Of a DNA stretch of 64,000 bases, positions 47,163-56,869 are shown in pieces. Each line of letters begins with the position of its first letter. The first letter of the stretch is position 1. The notes below the pieces were generated by a model that saw nothing but the letters and a program-made list of their open reading frames with translations, was not told the origin of the DNA and ran no database searches. Source of the DNA: Acinetobacter sp. A47. Lineage in GTDB: Bacteria; Pseudomonadota; Gammaproteobacteria; Pseudomonadales; Moraxellaceae. Both the position numbers and the translations under genes were made by a program. The stretch covers positions 124,001-188,000 of the forward strand of contig NZ_JSUS01000009.1 of NCBI RefSeq assembly GCF_000805455.1. Direction: 5' to 3'.

Positions 47163-49292
47163 TTAAAATTGCTTGCTTATCTTGATTCCTGCACTCCAGT
47201 TACGACCATCGGCAGGTTCAAAGAAGCGGCTGTTGCCTTCATTTACAATCACAGAACCTGCATAGTTTTTATCAAACAGGTTATCTACACGCGCAAAGCC
47301 ATTGATGCCCCAATCTGCATATTTCCATGTATAACCGGTATACATGGAAGCAACTGTGTAACTTGGCGCTGCATCGCTGTTGATATCATTGACATAGACC
47401 TTATCCATGAATTGGGTATCAAGCCCTGCATAGAAGCCTTGTTCAGGTTGCCACGCTACGCCAATAAAGGCTTGATTCTTGGCAATTCCAGGAATTGAAT
47501 TACCTTCCGGAATTTCTGCAACCTTCCCAGCAGCAGGTATTTTTGAATCAAAAGTTGCATCTAAATATGCATAGCTGGCATTTACAGCCAGATCTCTCCA
47601 GAGTTTCTTATTCCATGCAAATTCGATACCTTGACGTAAAGTTTTATCGGCATTGCGGAAGGTTGCTCGCCCGCCCATACTTTCAGCAGCAACGATATCA
47701 TCCTTGGTTTTAATGTAGAAAGCTGCCAGATTAAAATCGCCTAACACATTTGAAGATTTTAAACCGAGTTCATAATTGTCACTTTTTGATGGTTTCAAAT
47801 CTAAAGTACTGGCTCCTCCTTGTGCAGGATAAGCCATCTCAGTAAATGTCGGCGTTTCGAAACCTTTGGCATAACTTGCATAAGCCAAGACTTCAGGAGT
47901 TACCTGCCAGCTTAAAGCAACCGAAGGTAATAGCTCTTCATACGTCGTCTTACCACTATTATCGCCATTCAACCCTACAATATAGTGATCTTTCGACTTG
48001 TAATGAACATTGCTATAACGCATACCTGTATCTAAACGCCATGTTGGCAAAAATTGCCATGATGCCTGTAAATACGGATCGACATTCCATAAGGTATTTC
48101 GTTCATCACGGCGTAAAGCGCCTTTTACTCCTTTATCGCCTGCATCATTAAAGTTCTGATAACCTTGACGATCTTCATTCATTGCATCAATTGCTACGCC
48201 AGCACTAAACTGGGTATTCGGCAATAAATCTTTCCCGGTCCAGCGGAAGTCAGCCCCATAATAGTCACGTTTAAAATCAATGACGCCACCAGCCTGATAT
48301 GGCGTTTTCGGATTCTTCTGTACAGTATCCGGAATAGACTGATATTGTGTCACCTGACGCTGCCCAATATAGGTCATTGCATAGAGTTCATTCTGGTCAT
48401 TCAGGGGTTTTGACCAAGTCAATCCTGTCTGGGTCTGATCAATTTTTTTACGGGCATTGTAATCCAAAACATTTTTGGCAACCTGTTTGGGATTTTTCTC
48501 CCAATCAGCCCGGGTTAAACCGCCTGGATCATCTGCATTAATCTTGACATAGTTGGTTACCCAGTTGATTTTACTGCCATCATCCAGATTCCAGCTCAAC
48601 TTGGCATTGCTTAATACTTTATCGGCGCCACTATGATCACGGAAACCGTCGGTATCAAAATATGAGGAACTGATGATATAGCTCGGTTCATTCTGGTTTT
48701 TGGCTCCGCCCTGCAACACGAGACCTGCACGACTCTTATTATGGCTGCCACCGGCATAGCTCATCTCGATCGAGTCTTTTCCCTGCCCCTCACGCGTGGT
48801 TGCCAAAATCGCGCCACCAGAAGAGTTTCCATACAGTGAAGAAAATGGCCCCGTCAGCACTTCAAGATGGCTCAAACTCCCCAGATCAATATTTGAGGTT
48901 TGACCTTGACCATCCGGCATGGTCGCTGGAATACCATCGGTATATAAGCGGATGCCGCGTACCCCAAAGGTTGAACGTGCACCAAAACCACGCATCGAGA
49001 GCTGCAAATCCTGGGCATAATTTTCCCGGTTACGCAACTGGACACTTGGAATGCCTTTTACCACTTCGGTTAAATTGACTTGTGCAGTCTGGTCATTTTT
49101 AGGCATTTCAACCCTGAACACAGATGCAGGGGTTTGCATATACGTCGTATCGGTACGTGTTGCTTCAACATGGAGTGTCGGTAATACCGCTACCTCCCGG
49201 GTCAGGTCTTCCGCCCAGACAAACGGGCTGGCAGCGCATCCCATACTCATCAAAATACCGTAGTGAAGCCGGTCTAAACGCAATAAGGACAT
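47163..49292 (-). CDS. TonB-dependent outer-membrane receptor
   Basis: This 709-aa protein has a signal peptide (MSMGCAASPFVWA, before EDLTR), a plug domain from about residue 40 (PTLHVEATRTDTTYMQTPASVF as the TonB-box end; GIPSVQLRNRENYAQDLQLSMRGFGARSTFGVRGIRLYTDGIPA as the core), and a 22-strand barrel ending in ISKQF. FecA-type plug features suggest a ferric-siderophore or similar metal chelate as substrate, but this cannot be specified. No clear Fur box is visible; instead an 11-bp palindrome GTTATGATAAC lies at 49318-49328, near the likely promoter. Confidence 0.9.
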   Translation of the reverse strand: MSLLRLDRLHYGILMSMGCAASPFVWAEDLTREVAVLPTLHVEATRTDTTYMQTPASVFRVEMPKNDQTAQVNLTEVVKGIPSVQLRNRENYAQDLQLSMRGFGARSTFGVRGIRLYTDGIPATMPDGQGQTSNIDLGSLSHLEVLTGPFSSLYGNSSGGAILATTREGQGKDSIEMSYAGGSHNKSRAGLVLQGGAKNQNEPSYIISSSYFDTDGFRDHSGADKVLSNAKLSWNLDDGSKINWVTNYVKINADDPGGLTRADWEKNPKQVAKNVLDYNARKKIDQTQTGLTWSKPLNDQNELYAMTYIGQRQVTQYQSIPDTVQKNPKTPYQAGGVIDFKRDYYGADFRWTGKDLLPNTQFSAGVAIDAMNEDRQGYQNFNDAGDKGVKGALRRDERNTLWNVDPYLQASWQFLPTWRLDTGMRYSNVHYKSKDHYIVGLNGDNSGKTTYEELLPSVALSWQVTPEVLAYASYAKGFETPTFTEMAYPAQGGASTLDLKPSKSDNYELGLKSSNVLGDFNLAAFYIKTKDDIVAAESMGGRATFRNADKTLRQGIEFAWNKKLWRDLAVNASYAYLDATFDSKIPAAGKVAEIPEGNSIPGIAKNQAFIGVAWQPEQGFYAGLDTQFMDKVYVNDINSDAAPSYTVASMYTGYTWKYADWGINGFARVDNLFDKNYAGSVIVNEGNSRFFEPADGRNWSAGIKISKQF

Positions 49293-49317
49293 GCTTGTTT
49301 CCTATATTAATCTTGTC

Positions 49318-49328
49318 GTTATGATAAC
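49318..49328. promoter_or_regulatory. Palindrome upstream of the TonB receptor gene
   Basis: GTTAT-G-ATAAC is a perfect 11-bp dyad 26 bp before the start codon. It resembles a short metalloregulator half-site but does not match Fur, and is shorter than a Zur box. Confidence 0.3.
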
Positions 49329-49425
49329 AAAAAGCAGGGGCCTGTTTGGTCAATGAATATACCCTACAAGGCCGTAAAGCCTGAAAACACAACACCTGTT
49401 GCCAAAAATTGATCTCCAGAGCAGC

Positions 49426-49992
49426 TTATCGGCTCAAGGACGGGTGATCTTTCCAGCAATAGCGTTCCGGCCAGTCTTTTGCAGCGCCGGCATAGTCAAT
49501 GCCAATACGCGGTGTCAGCACCACTTCCGGCTGTGTCGTTGCGGCTTCCACCCACAATCCGGATGCCTCACCCAGACATTGCCCTTTTAATGTCCGGTCA
49601 ATGCCCAAATAGCGGGTCAGCTTTCCCGGTCCGGCTAACAGTTGATAGTCTTTTCTGGTTAAGGCCGTATTTAAAAATGCGGAACGGATCATGACTCCTT
49701 CTGGAACGCCTTCGGTCTGGGTAACAAGATTTAGCATTTCATACATGCCATAAATCAAGTAAACGTAAATCGTCCCTCCAGGACGATACATCACCTCTGT
49801 CCGGGCTGTACGTTTATCCTGATAACTGTGACAGGCCTGATCCCTCACCCCAAGATAGGCTTCCGTTTCACTAATGGTACAGCGAATGACCTCGCCATCA
49901 GGCTGGCGTCTACATAATACACAGCCAATCAAGTCATACGCGACTGCTGAGGTTTCACGCTGAAACCAGCTTAAAGGTAAAATATCGGGCAT
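49426..49992 (-). CDS. DNA-3-methyladenine glycosylase, AAG/MPG type
   Basis: This 188-aa enzyme removes alkylated and deaminated purines from DNA. Family blocks are DLIGCVLCRR, the catalytic-acid region TISETEAYLGVRDQACHSYQDKRTARTEVMY, GGTIYVYLIYGMYEMLNLVTQ, and LLAGPGKLTRYLGI. The glutamate in ETEAY is the base that activates water. The ATG at 49992 is chosen; a GTG at 50019 is in frame but offers no added homology. It is divergent from mutM, another DNA glycosylase, so base-excision genes are grouped here. Confidence 0.9.
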   Translation of the reverse strand: MPDILPLSWFQRETSAVAYDLIGCVLCRRQPDGEVIRCTISETEAYLGVRDQACHSYQDKRTARTEVMYRPGGTIYVYLIYGMYEMLNLVTQTEGVPEGVMIRSAFLNTALTRKDYQLLAGPGKLTRYLGIDRTLKGQCLGEASGLWVEAATTQPEVVLTPRIGIDYAGAAKDWPERYCWKDHPSLSR

Positions 49993-50068
49993 AGGAATCT
50001 CTGAAATATTACATCGCACACGTTATACTTGATTTATCCAGTATATCTGTTCATTCTGCGAGTTGGCG

Positions 50069-50890
50069 ATGCCTGAGTTACCCGAAGTCGAAACCACCAA
50101 AACCAGTTTACTCCCCCTACTAGAACAACGCGTTCAAGCCGTTAAGGTATTTAACCCGAGCTTGCGCTGGCCAATTCCTGATGATCTGGACAAACTGGTC
50201 GGCCAGCGCTTAACAGCACTGAAACGCCGCTCTAAATATATTCTGGCAGAATTTGAGCAAGATCAGATGCTTTGGCATCTGGGCATGTCCGGTAGTTTCC
50301 GCCTGTGTCAGCCCAATGATGAATTGAGAAAGCATGATCATCTGGTCATTGATTTTGAAGATCAACAACTTCGCTATCATGATCCACGCCGTTTTGGCTG
50401 CATACTCTGGCTTGACTCAGTTAATCAGGGCAAGCTGATTGATACGCTTGGCCCCGAACCGCTTAGTGATGATTTTAACGCAACCTATCTGCTTGAAAAA
50501 TTAAGCAAGAAAAATGTCGGCATTAAAATTGCTTTAATGGATAACCACGTTGTGGTTGGTGTGGGCAATATTTATGCCACAGAAAGCCTGTTCAACATTG
50601 GCGTACATCCGGCACAACCGGCCTCTAGTTTAAGCAAGGTACAGGTGGAAAAACTGGTGATTGAAGTAAAGCGTATCCTGAAACAGGCCATTGAGCTTGG
50701 CGGTTCGACTTTGCGCGACTATAGCAATGCCATGGGTGAAAACGGTTACTTCCAGCAGACTTTACTGGCCTATGGCCGTGCGGGAGAAATGTGCGTCAAT
50801 TGCGAGACCACTTTAGAGAACTTAAAGCTAGGCCAGCGTGCCAGTGTATTCTGCCCACAATGCCAACCCTTGAAACGAAAGAAAGCCTAA
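50069..50890 (+). CDS. mutM: Formamidopyrimidine-DNA glycosylase
   Basis: This 273-aa enzyme removes 8-oxoguanine and formamidopyrimidines and then cuts the strand. The mature N-terminus PELPEVET provides the catalytic proline (P2) and E3, so the start must be the ATG at 50069 and not the upstream in-frame TTG at 50063. HLGMSGSFR, the helix-two-turn-helix (VVGVGNIYATESLF) and the C-terminal zinc finger (C-V-N-C and C-P-Q-C near residues 248-270) are all present. ppiC follows 33 bp after the stop and may be in the same transcript. Confidence 0.97.
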   Translation: MPELPEVETTKTSLLPLLEQRVQAVKVFNPSLRWPIPDDLDKLVGQRLTALKRRSKYILAEFEQDQMLWHLGMSGSFRLCQPNDELRKHDHLVIDFEDQQLRYHDPRRFGCILWLDSVNQGKLIDTLGPEPLSDDFNATYLLEKLSKKNVGIKIALMDNHVVVGVGNIYATESLFNIGVHPAQPASSLSKVQVEKLVIEVKRILKQAIELGGSTLRDYSNAMGENGYFQQTLLAYGRAGEMCVNCETTLENLKLGQRASVFCPQCQPLKRKKA

Positions 50891-50923
50891 ACGATTGAAC
50901 ATGTATTAAAGGAGAACAACCTC

Positions 50924-51214
50924 ATGCAAACTGCAATTGTTCGACATATTCTGGTAAAAGATAAAGATCTGGCGGAACAGCTTAAAAAGAAGATCCTGTC
51001 CGGTGCTGACTTTGCAAAAGTTGCTAAACAATATTCGACCTGCAACTCTGCAAAACGTGGCGGCGAGCTCGGTGAGGTCAGAAAGGGACAGTTAGTCCCT
51101 GTTATTGACAAACTGGTATTTACGGCCGCAGAACGTGTTTTGCATGGTCCTGTAAAAAGCCAGTTCGGTTTTCATCTGCTAGAAGTTAAATTCCGCATGA
51201 ATGGCCTGAGATAG
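50924..51214 (+). CDS. ppiC: Peptidyl-prolyl isomerase PpiC (parvulin)
   Basis: This 96-aa protein is a bare parvulin domain: VRHILVKDKDLAEQLKKKIL, FAKVAKQYSTCNSAKRGGELGEVRKGQLVP, and GPVKSQFGFHLLEVKFR at the end. The length and lack of a signal peptide match E. coli PpiC. It catalyses cis-trans change at prolines in the cytosol. GGAG is 9 bp before the ATG. Confidence 0.95.
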   Translation: MQTAIVRHILVKDKDLAEQLKKKILSGADFAKVAKQYSTCNSAKRGGELGEVRKGQLVPVIDKLVFTAAERVLHGPVKSQFGFHLLEVKFRMNGLR

Positions 51215-51262
51215 CCAAAGAAAGTTTAAGCATGGCATGCACCTGATCCGGCATCAAGACAG

Positions 51263-51592
51263 TTACTGTTCTTTCATGACATAGGTCCATGCTGTAAGCG
51301 TCTCCCCTGTCGCCAGATGCACTTCTGCCGGTACTCTCTGATATTGCATGCCTTCAAAATCATCCAGCATTTCCCAATGCTGCGCGAGTTTTTCAGTACT
51401 AAACAGATACCCCTCAACCAGCGGGTCCTGGGCATTTAAAACAATCGCTGGCAGTCCCTTGTCAGGCCCCCAGTCAAGTATATGGACAGTGCCATGTACC
51501 GAAGCAGGCTGCCAGCTACCGCCTATTGCAGCTAAAATATGCGCATTTTCTCGATCAGGACATAACGTGCCATAGACAAATAACTGGTGCAT
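51263..51592 (-). CDS. Gamma-glutamylcyclotransferase-fold protein (AIG2-like)
   Basis: This 109-aa protein has the GGCT fold: FVYGTLCPDRENAHIL is the N-terminal YGTL signature, then GTVHILDWGPDKGLPAIVL, LVEGYLFS, and LDDFEGMQYQRVPAEV, with the catalytic glutamate. It might act on gamma-glutamyl dipeptides, but many short members are of unknown activity. It is convergent with ppiC. Confidence 0.85.
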   Translation of the reverse strand: MHQLFVYGTLCPDRENAHILAAIGGSWQPASVHGTVHILDWGPDKGLPAIVLNAQDPLVEGYLFSTEKLAQHWEMLDDFEGMQYQRVPAEVHLATGETLTAWTYVMKEQ

Positions 51593-51680
51593 GAATATTT
51601 CCCCTTATTTATTGCACAGCATCTTAAAGCGAAATATCTGAAGTTACCAGATCCTTTATCTGACCAGTTTTACCCCCATA

Positions 51681-51709
51681 AAAAAACGGTACCTAAGGTA
51701 CCGTTTTTT
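51681..51709 (-). terminator. mscL: Terminator downstream of mscL
   Basis: Inverted repeat with core ACGGTACCT and A6/T7 runs on either side, 15 bp from the mscL stop; probably works in both directions. Confidence 0.85.
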
Positions 51710-51723
51710 AACAGGTTGTCTGC

Positions 51724-52155
51724 TTAGCCCTGCTTTTTCAGCTCATCACGAATTTCTCGCAATAATTGAATATCTTCAGGGGTGGCTTCTGGCTCAGGCG
51801 CTGCTGCTTCTTGCTTGCGAATACGGTTCATGACTTTCACCAGCAAGAATACAACCCAGGCCAAAAGCAGGAAGTTAATCAGGATGGTCAAGAAATTACC
51901 GTAAGCAAATACATTTAGCCCGGCATCCTGTGCAGCTTTCAGGGTCGTTACGTTGGTCGGGTTATCGCCCAGGATCAGGAACCAGTTGGTGTAATCCACT
52001 TCACCCCCCAGAATCCATGAAATCACCGGCATCACAATATCTTTAACCAGTGAATCGATGATTTTACCAAAAGCACCACCGATGATGACACCAATGGCCA
52101 GATCCATCATATTGCCCTTGATGGCAAATTCCTTAAATTCTTTAATAATACTCAT
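51724..52155 (-). CDS. mscL: Large-conductance mechanosensitive channel
   Basis: This 143-aa inner-membrane protein opens under membrane tension to release solutes in osmotic downshock, as a homopentamer. It begins [33 protein letters not shown] (first helix), has a periplasmic loop and a second helix ([22 protein letters not shown] in form) and ends with a charged helix. The ATG at 52155 follows GGAGAG; the frame is open further to 52200. Confidence 0.97.
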   Translation of the reverse strand: MSIIKEFKEFAIKGNMMDLAIGVIIGGAFGKIIDSLVKDIVMPVISWILGGEVDYTNWFLILGDNPTNVTTLKAAQDAGLNVFAYGNFLTILINFLLLAWVVFLLVKVMNRIRKQEAAAPEPEATPEDIQLLREIRDELKKQG

Positions 52156-52348
52156 GTGTAACTCTCCAGAGTTGAATGGGATTGCAGCCTGTTTTTGCAT
52201 TCTTTATTACACAGGCACAATGAGGCATCATAATGATGATAATTTAATATTTTTATGAAAAAAAGAAAGTTATTTCACACTTTAACAACATAATTTATTT
52301 TAATAAAAATATGAACTTAACCTAATACTATTATTGATTAGAGACAAT

Positions 52349-52381
52349 AAAAAAAACCGCTAAATCAATTTAGCGGTTTTT
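52349..52381 (-). terminator. typA: Terminator downstream of typA
   Basis: Hairpin AAAACCGCTAAA-TCAA-TTTAGCGGTTTT with extra A run on the left gives a T run on the minus strand, 22 bp past the typA stop. Confidence 0.88.
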
Positions 52382-52402
52382 ACATTTTTCAATGTTGAAA
52401 AA

Positions 52403-54238
52403 TTATTTATCGCGATTACGTTTACGTTCGTTTTCAGTCAAATAACGCTTACGGATACGAATCGATTTCGGTGTTACTTCAACAAGCTCATCATCTTCAA
52501 TGAATTCAAGCGCTTGTTCAAGCGTAAATTCGATTGCAGGTGTTAAAGTCAGGGCATCATCAGTACCAGATGCACGAACGTTGGTTAACTGCTTCGCTTT
52601 AGTCGGGTTAACCACCATGTCGTCTGAACGGGAGTTAATCCCCACGATCATACCTTCATACACTTCTAACTGTGGTTTTGCGAACAAACGACCACGGTCT
52701 TGCAAGCTGAATAATGCATAGCCAAGGCATGTACCTTGAACCATAGAAATCAACACACCGTTTTGACGCTTCGCTACGCTGCCCTGTTTTACCGGGCCGT
52801 AGTGAGAGAAGCTTGAAGTCATGATCCCTGTACCAGAAGTCATGGTCAGGAATTCAGAACGGAAACCAATCAGACCACGTGAAGGTACAGTTGCCTCAAT
52901 ACGGATACGGCCTTTACCGTCAACTTCCATATTGGTCATCTCACCCTTACGGTGACCCATCTGTTCCATCACAGCACCCTGATGCTGTTCTTCAACGTCA
53001 AAAGTTACGTTTTCGTAAGGTTCCTGCTTTTCACCATCAATTTCCTTGATGATGACTTGCGGACGTGATACGCCCATTTCAAAACCTTCACGGCGCATGT
53101 TTTCAATCAGGACTGAAAGGTGAAGTTCACCACGACCAGAAACCTTGAAACGGTCTGGACTGTCCGTATCTTCTACACGAAGTGCCACGTTGTGAATCAA
53201 TTCACGGTCAAGACGTTCACGGATATTACGCGAGGTCACGAATTTACCTTCTTTACCGGCAAATGGTGAGTTGTTGACCTGGAATGTCATCGATACTGTA
53301 GGTTCATCTACAGACAATGCAGGTAATGCTTCAACATTTTTCGGATCACAGATCGTGTCAGAAATGTTGAGTGCATCAATACCGGTAATACATACGATGT
53401 CACCAGCAGAAGCCGAATCGACATCAATACGCTCAAGGCCGTGGTAACCCATGATTTTCAGGATACGACCGTTACGGGTATTACCTTCTTTGTCAATCAC
53501 GGTTACAGGTGTATTGAGTTTTACCGAACCGCGTTGAATACGGCCAACACCGATTACACCCACGAAGCTGTTATAGTCAAGTGATGAAATCTGCATCTGG
53601 AACGGACCATCAACATCAACTGCTGGCGGCTCAACGATATCAACGATGGTTTCAAACAGTGGCGTCATGTCTTCAGCCAACTCTTCTGGCGCAGGACCCG
53701 CAACACCACGTAAGCCTGATGCGTACACAACCGGGAAGTCCAGCTGTTCATCGGTTGCACCAAGGTTATCGAACAGATCAAATACCTGATCGATTACCCA
53801 GTCTGGACGCGCGCTTGGCTTGTCTACTTTATTGATAATAACGATTGGTTTTAAACCACGAGCAAACGCTTTTTGTGTTACAAAACGAGTTTGCGGCATT
53901 GGACCTTCTTGAGAGTCAACAAGAAGCAATACACAGTCAACCATCGACATTACACGTTCAACTTCACCACCGAAGTCTGCGTGTCCCGGGGTGTCAACGA
54001 TGTTGATACGGTAAGTGGTATCTGTACGCTTATCTAACCAAGTGATTGCTGTATTTTTTGCAAGAATGGTAATACCACGTTCACTCTCAAGCGCATTCGA
54101 GTCCATGACACGCTCAATCTCGCCTGCACGATCACCAAGTGCACCCGATTGTTGAAGTAATTTATCGACAAGCGTGGTTTTACCATGGTCGACGTGCGCA
54201 ATAATTGCAATATTGCGGAGATTCTTAATATCTGACAT
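52403..54238 (-). CDS. typA: Ribosome-associated GTPase TypA/BipA
   Basis: This 611-aa translational GTPase has G1 HVDHGKTT near residue 16, the switch [12 protein letters not shown]3 [11 protein letters not shown], and G4 [12 protein letters not shown], followed by domain II ([18 protein letters not shown]), EF-G-like domains III and V, and the BipA-specific C-terminal domain ([14 protein letters not shown] and [12 protein letters not shown]). The ATG at 54238 fits family length. It binds the ribosome and helps 50S assembly, notably in the cold. It is divergent from an NCS2 permease gene. Confidence 0.97.
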   Translation of the reverse strand: MSDIKNLRNIAIIAHVDHGKTTLVDKLLQQSGALGDRAGEIERVMDSNALESERGITILAKNTAITWLDKRTDTTYRINIVDTPGHADFGGEVERVMSMVDCVLLLVDSQEGPMPQTRFVTQKAFARGLKPIVIINKVDKPSARPDWVIDQVFDLFDNLGATDEQLDFPVVYASGLRGVAGPAPEELAEDMTPLFETIVDIVEPPAVDVDGPFQMQISSLDYNSFVGVIGVGRIQRGSVKLNTPVTVIDKEGNTRNGRILKIMGYHGLERIDVDSASAGDIVCITGIDALNISDTICDPKNVEALPALSVDEPTVSMTFQVNNSPFAGKEGKFVTSRNIRERLDRELIHNVALRVEDTDSPDRFKVSGRGELHLSVLIENMRREGFEMGVSRPQVIIKEIDGEKQEPYENVTFDVEEQHQGAVMEQMGHRKGEMTNMEVDGKGRIRIEATVPSRGLIGFRSEFLTMTSGTGIMTSSFSHYGPVKQGSVAKRQNGVLISMVQGTCLGYALFSLQDRGRLFAKPQLEVYEGMIVGINSRSDDMVVNPTKAKQLTNVRASGTDDALTLTPAIEFTLEQALEFIEDDELVEVTPKSIRIRKRYLTENERKRNRDK

Positions 54239-54413
54239 AGAATTCGATACGCTTAAAATTTGAGGGCATATTATACAGAGAAACACTACAATTTAGTAGT
54301 GACAGTTTATTGACAATCAACTTTTTTTCAGACGAAACGTCACAGAATCGTTGGTAAAGTATGCTAAGTCTATTAGAATATTCAATTCATGCTTACCGCT
54401 TTTTTATACTCCC

Positions 54414-55772
54414 ATGTCGAATTTCGAACCGCAACAAAAGCTTGATCTGGTTTACGGCCTCAATGATCAACCGAAACCCTTCGTCGCTTTTTTAGCGGCA
54501 TTACAACACCTTCTGGCAATTTTAGTCCCGATTGTGACTCCCGGACTACTGATCTGTCTGGCGCTTGGCGTATCCCGTGAAGACACCAACATGATCCTGT
54601 CCATGTCCCTGATCATCTCCGGTATTGCAACTTTTTTACAATGTAAAAAAGTTGGCCCGTTCGGTGCAGGACTTTTAATTGTTCAGGGTACAAGTTTTAA
54701 TTTTATCGGTCCGATTATCGGGATTGGTAGTGCCATGGTGGCTGCGGGCACTCCCGTGGAACAAGTCATGGCTGCAATTTTTGGTGTAGTGATTGCCGGG
54801 TCCTTTATCGAGATGGGTGTGTCCCGGATTTTACCCTGGGTAAAAAAGCTGATTACGCCATTAGTAACAGGTATTGTGGTTCTGCTGATCGGTCTGACCC
54901 TGATTAAGGAAGGCCTGATCAGCATGGGTGGCGGTTATACTGCAATGCAGGACAATACCTTTGCCAATACCGACAACCTGATCATGTCATGTACCGTGCT
55001 GGCCATTATCATCCTGCTAAACCGTATCCGGATTATCTGGGTCAAAAGCTCGGCCATTCTGATTGCACTGGTTATTGGCTACATCCTTGCCGGCTTTATG
55101 GGTCATTTAAACTTCTCGGTTTTACAGGAAGCCCCTTTAATCCAGATTCCAACGCCAATGCATTTTGGCTTGAGTTTTTCCTGGAGCCTCTTTATTCCAA
55201 TGGCTTTCATTTACCTTGTAACTTCACTCGAAGCAATTGGTGACGTCACGGCTACCAGTAAAATTTCCAACCAGCCTGTCGATGGCCCGGTCTGGATGCA
55301 ACGCATTAAAGGTGGCGTACTGGTCAATGGTGCCAATTCATTCCTGGCAGGGATTTTCAATACCTTCCCGAGCTCGGTATTTGCACAAAACAATGGTGTA
55401 ATTCAATTGACGGGTGTGGCAAGTCGTTACGTGGGCATCTGGATTGCGGTTTTGCTGGTAATTTTAGGGCTCTTCCCTGCGGTTGCTGCGGTGATTCAAG
55501 CCGTACCACAAGCCGTACTGGGTGGCGCCGTGATGGTCATGTTCGGTGCCGTGGCTGCTTCCGGGATCAACATCCTTTCAAGTATCCATCTTGACCGTCG
55601 TGCCTTGCTGATTATTGCAATTTCACTGGCGCTTGGGCTTGGTGTTGCACAAGTTCCGCAAATTCTTGAACACCTGCCAGAGTTATTTAAAAATATTTTT
55701 AGCTCGGGCGTCGCGACAGGCGGCATTGCAGCCTTGATTTTAAACATCGTTTTACCTGAAACACACAAGTAA
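54414..55772 (+). CDS. NCS2-family nucleobase permease (xanthine/uracil type)
   Basis: This 452-aa carrier has 14 hydrophobic segments with the NCS2 signature QGTSFNFIGPIIGIG near residue 105, LVTSLEAIGDVTATSKIS near 280, and GANSFLAGIFNTFPSSVFAQNNGVIQLTGVASR near 325. The last block is characteristic of the XanP/UacT xanthine-urate branch rather than UraA. Start ATG 54414 has no good ribosome-binding site. It is followed by a terminator and then rsmC. Confidence 0.9.
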   Translation: MSNFEPQQKLDLVYGLNDQPKPFVAFLAALQHLLAILVPIVTPGLLICLALGVSREDTNMILSMSLIISGIATFLQCKKVGPFGAGLLIVQGTSFNFIGPIIGIGSAMVAAGTPVEQVMAAIFGVVIAGSFIEMGVSRILPWVKKLITPLVTGIVVLLIGLTLIKEGLISMGGGYTAMQDNTFANTDNLIMSCTVLAIIILLNRIRIIWVKSSAILIALVIGYILAGFMGHLNFSVLQEAPLIQIPTPMHFGLSFSWSLFIPMAFIYLVTSLEAIGDVTATSKISNQPVDGPVWMQRIKGGVLVNGANSFLAGIFNTFPSSVFAQNNGVIQLTGVASRYVGIWIAVLLVILGLFPAVAAVIQAVPQAVLGGAVMVMFGAVAASGINILSSIHLDRRALLIIAISLALGLGVAQVPQILEHLPELFKNIFSSGVATGGIAALILNIVLPETHK

Positions 55773-55790
55773 TCAATAAACAATCACAAG

Positions 55791-55820
55791 TGCCCAGTTT
55801 CACGACTGGGCTTTGTTTTT
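55791..55820 (+). terminator. Terminator after the NCS2 permease gene
   Basis: Hairpin GCCCAG-TTTCACGA-CTGGGC (55792-55811) followed by TTTGTTTTT. Confidence 0.75.
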
Positions 55821-55834
55821 GATGAGAGATCAAA

Positions 55835-56851
55835 ATGGATCCACGTAGTGAAGTTGTCCTCCGGCAACAAGATTATTTAAACGGCCAGATCTTATTGATC
55901 AATGCGCCGAATGACTCGCTTGCCAGAAGCTTGCCAGATCAGGTTCAGGCATCGGTCTGGACCTGGAATTACGCTGATCATCAATCTTTTCAGGCCATGG
56001 GTATCCACTCGCATTTTTCGGTCGAGTTTCCGCAAGCCGTATTTGACCAGGTGGTTATTTTTGTCCCGAAATCAAAAGAATTATTAAATTACATCCTGCA
56101 TGTTGTAGTTAGCCATCTCAAACTTGAGCAACATGTATTTTTGGTTGGTGAAAAAAAAGGCGGTGTGGAGCGGGCAGCAAAGCAATTGCAGTCATATGGT
56201 AAAACACTGAAACTCGATAGTGCACGCCACTGCCAGTTCTGGCAAATGAAAATCGAAAAAACCGAGCAATTAAAACCACTTGAATACTGGCTCAAAAGCT
56301 ATACCGTTCAACTGGATCAGGGGCAACTCGAGGTCTGTGCCCTGCCGGGTGTGTTCAGTCAGGATCATCTAGATATCGGAACAGCAGTATTAGTCCCTTA
56401 CCTTAGCCAAGTAAAATCAGGTAAGATTGCCGACTTTGGTTGTGGTGCTGGAATTATTAGCGCTTATTTAGCCAAGCTAAATCCGAACCAGCAAATTTTT
56501 GCACTTGATGTTGATGCATTTGCTTTACGTTCAACCGAGTTGACTTTTCAGAAAAACCAGCTGAATCTCGACCAGTTGACGCTAGAACCGGTCACAGGAT
56601 TTAGAGATGCACCCAAAGATCTGGATGCCATCGTAAGTAATCCACCTTTTCATCAGGGGATTCATACCAATTACGATGCCAGTGAAGCGCTTTGCCAGCT
56701 TGCCAGCGTACATCTGAACAATTCGGGTGAATTATGGATCGTGGCAAACCGTTTTCTGAACTACCCTCCACTGATTGAACAAAGCTTTGGTCAATGTGTG
56801 GTAAAAACCGATCAACAAGGATTCAAGGTGTTATATGCCTGTGCAAAATAA
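55835..56851 (+). CDS. rsmC: 16S rRNA m2G1207 methyltransferase RsmC
   Basis: This 338-aa protein shows the RsmC two-domain plan. The N-terminal half (residues 1-150) is a degenerate methyltransferase-like domain. The C-terminal half is active: [15 protein letters not shown] binds SAM near residue 200, and [15 protein letters not shown] is the catalytic NPPF motif with its RsmC-specific extension. It methylates G1207 in the small subunit. It starts 63 bp after the permease stop, behind a terminator. Confidence 0.93.
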   Translation: MDPRSEVVLRQQDYLNGQILLINAPNDSLARSLPDQVQASVWTWNYADHQSFQAMGIHSHFSVEFPQAVFDQVVIFVPKSKELLNYILHVVVSHLKLEQHVFLVGEKKGGVERAAKQLQSYGKTLKLDSARHCQFWQMKIEKTEQLKPLEYWLKSYTVQLDQGQLEVCALPGVFSQDHLDIGTAVLVPYLSQVKSGKIADFGCGAGIISAYLAKLNPNQQIFALDVDAFALRSTELTFQKNQLNLDQLTLEPVTGFRDAPKDLDAIVSNPPFHQGIHTNYDASEALCQLASVHLNNSGELWIVANRFLNYPPLIEQSFGQCVVKTDQQGFKVLYACAK

Positions 56852-56869
56852 ACATTTTAAGGAATTTTT

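Noticed and set aside
49299..49330. Fur box before the TonB receptor gene
   Set aside because: I looked for an AATGATAATCATT-like site; the palindrome there is too short and does not match.
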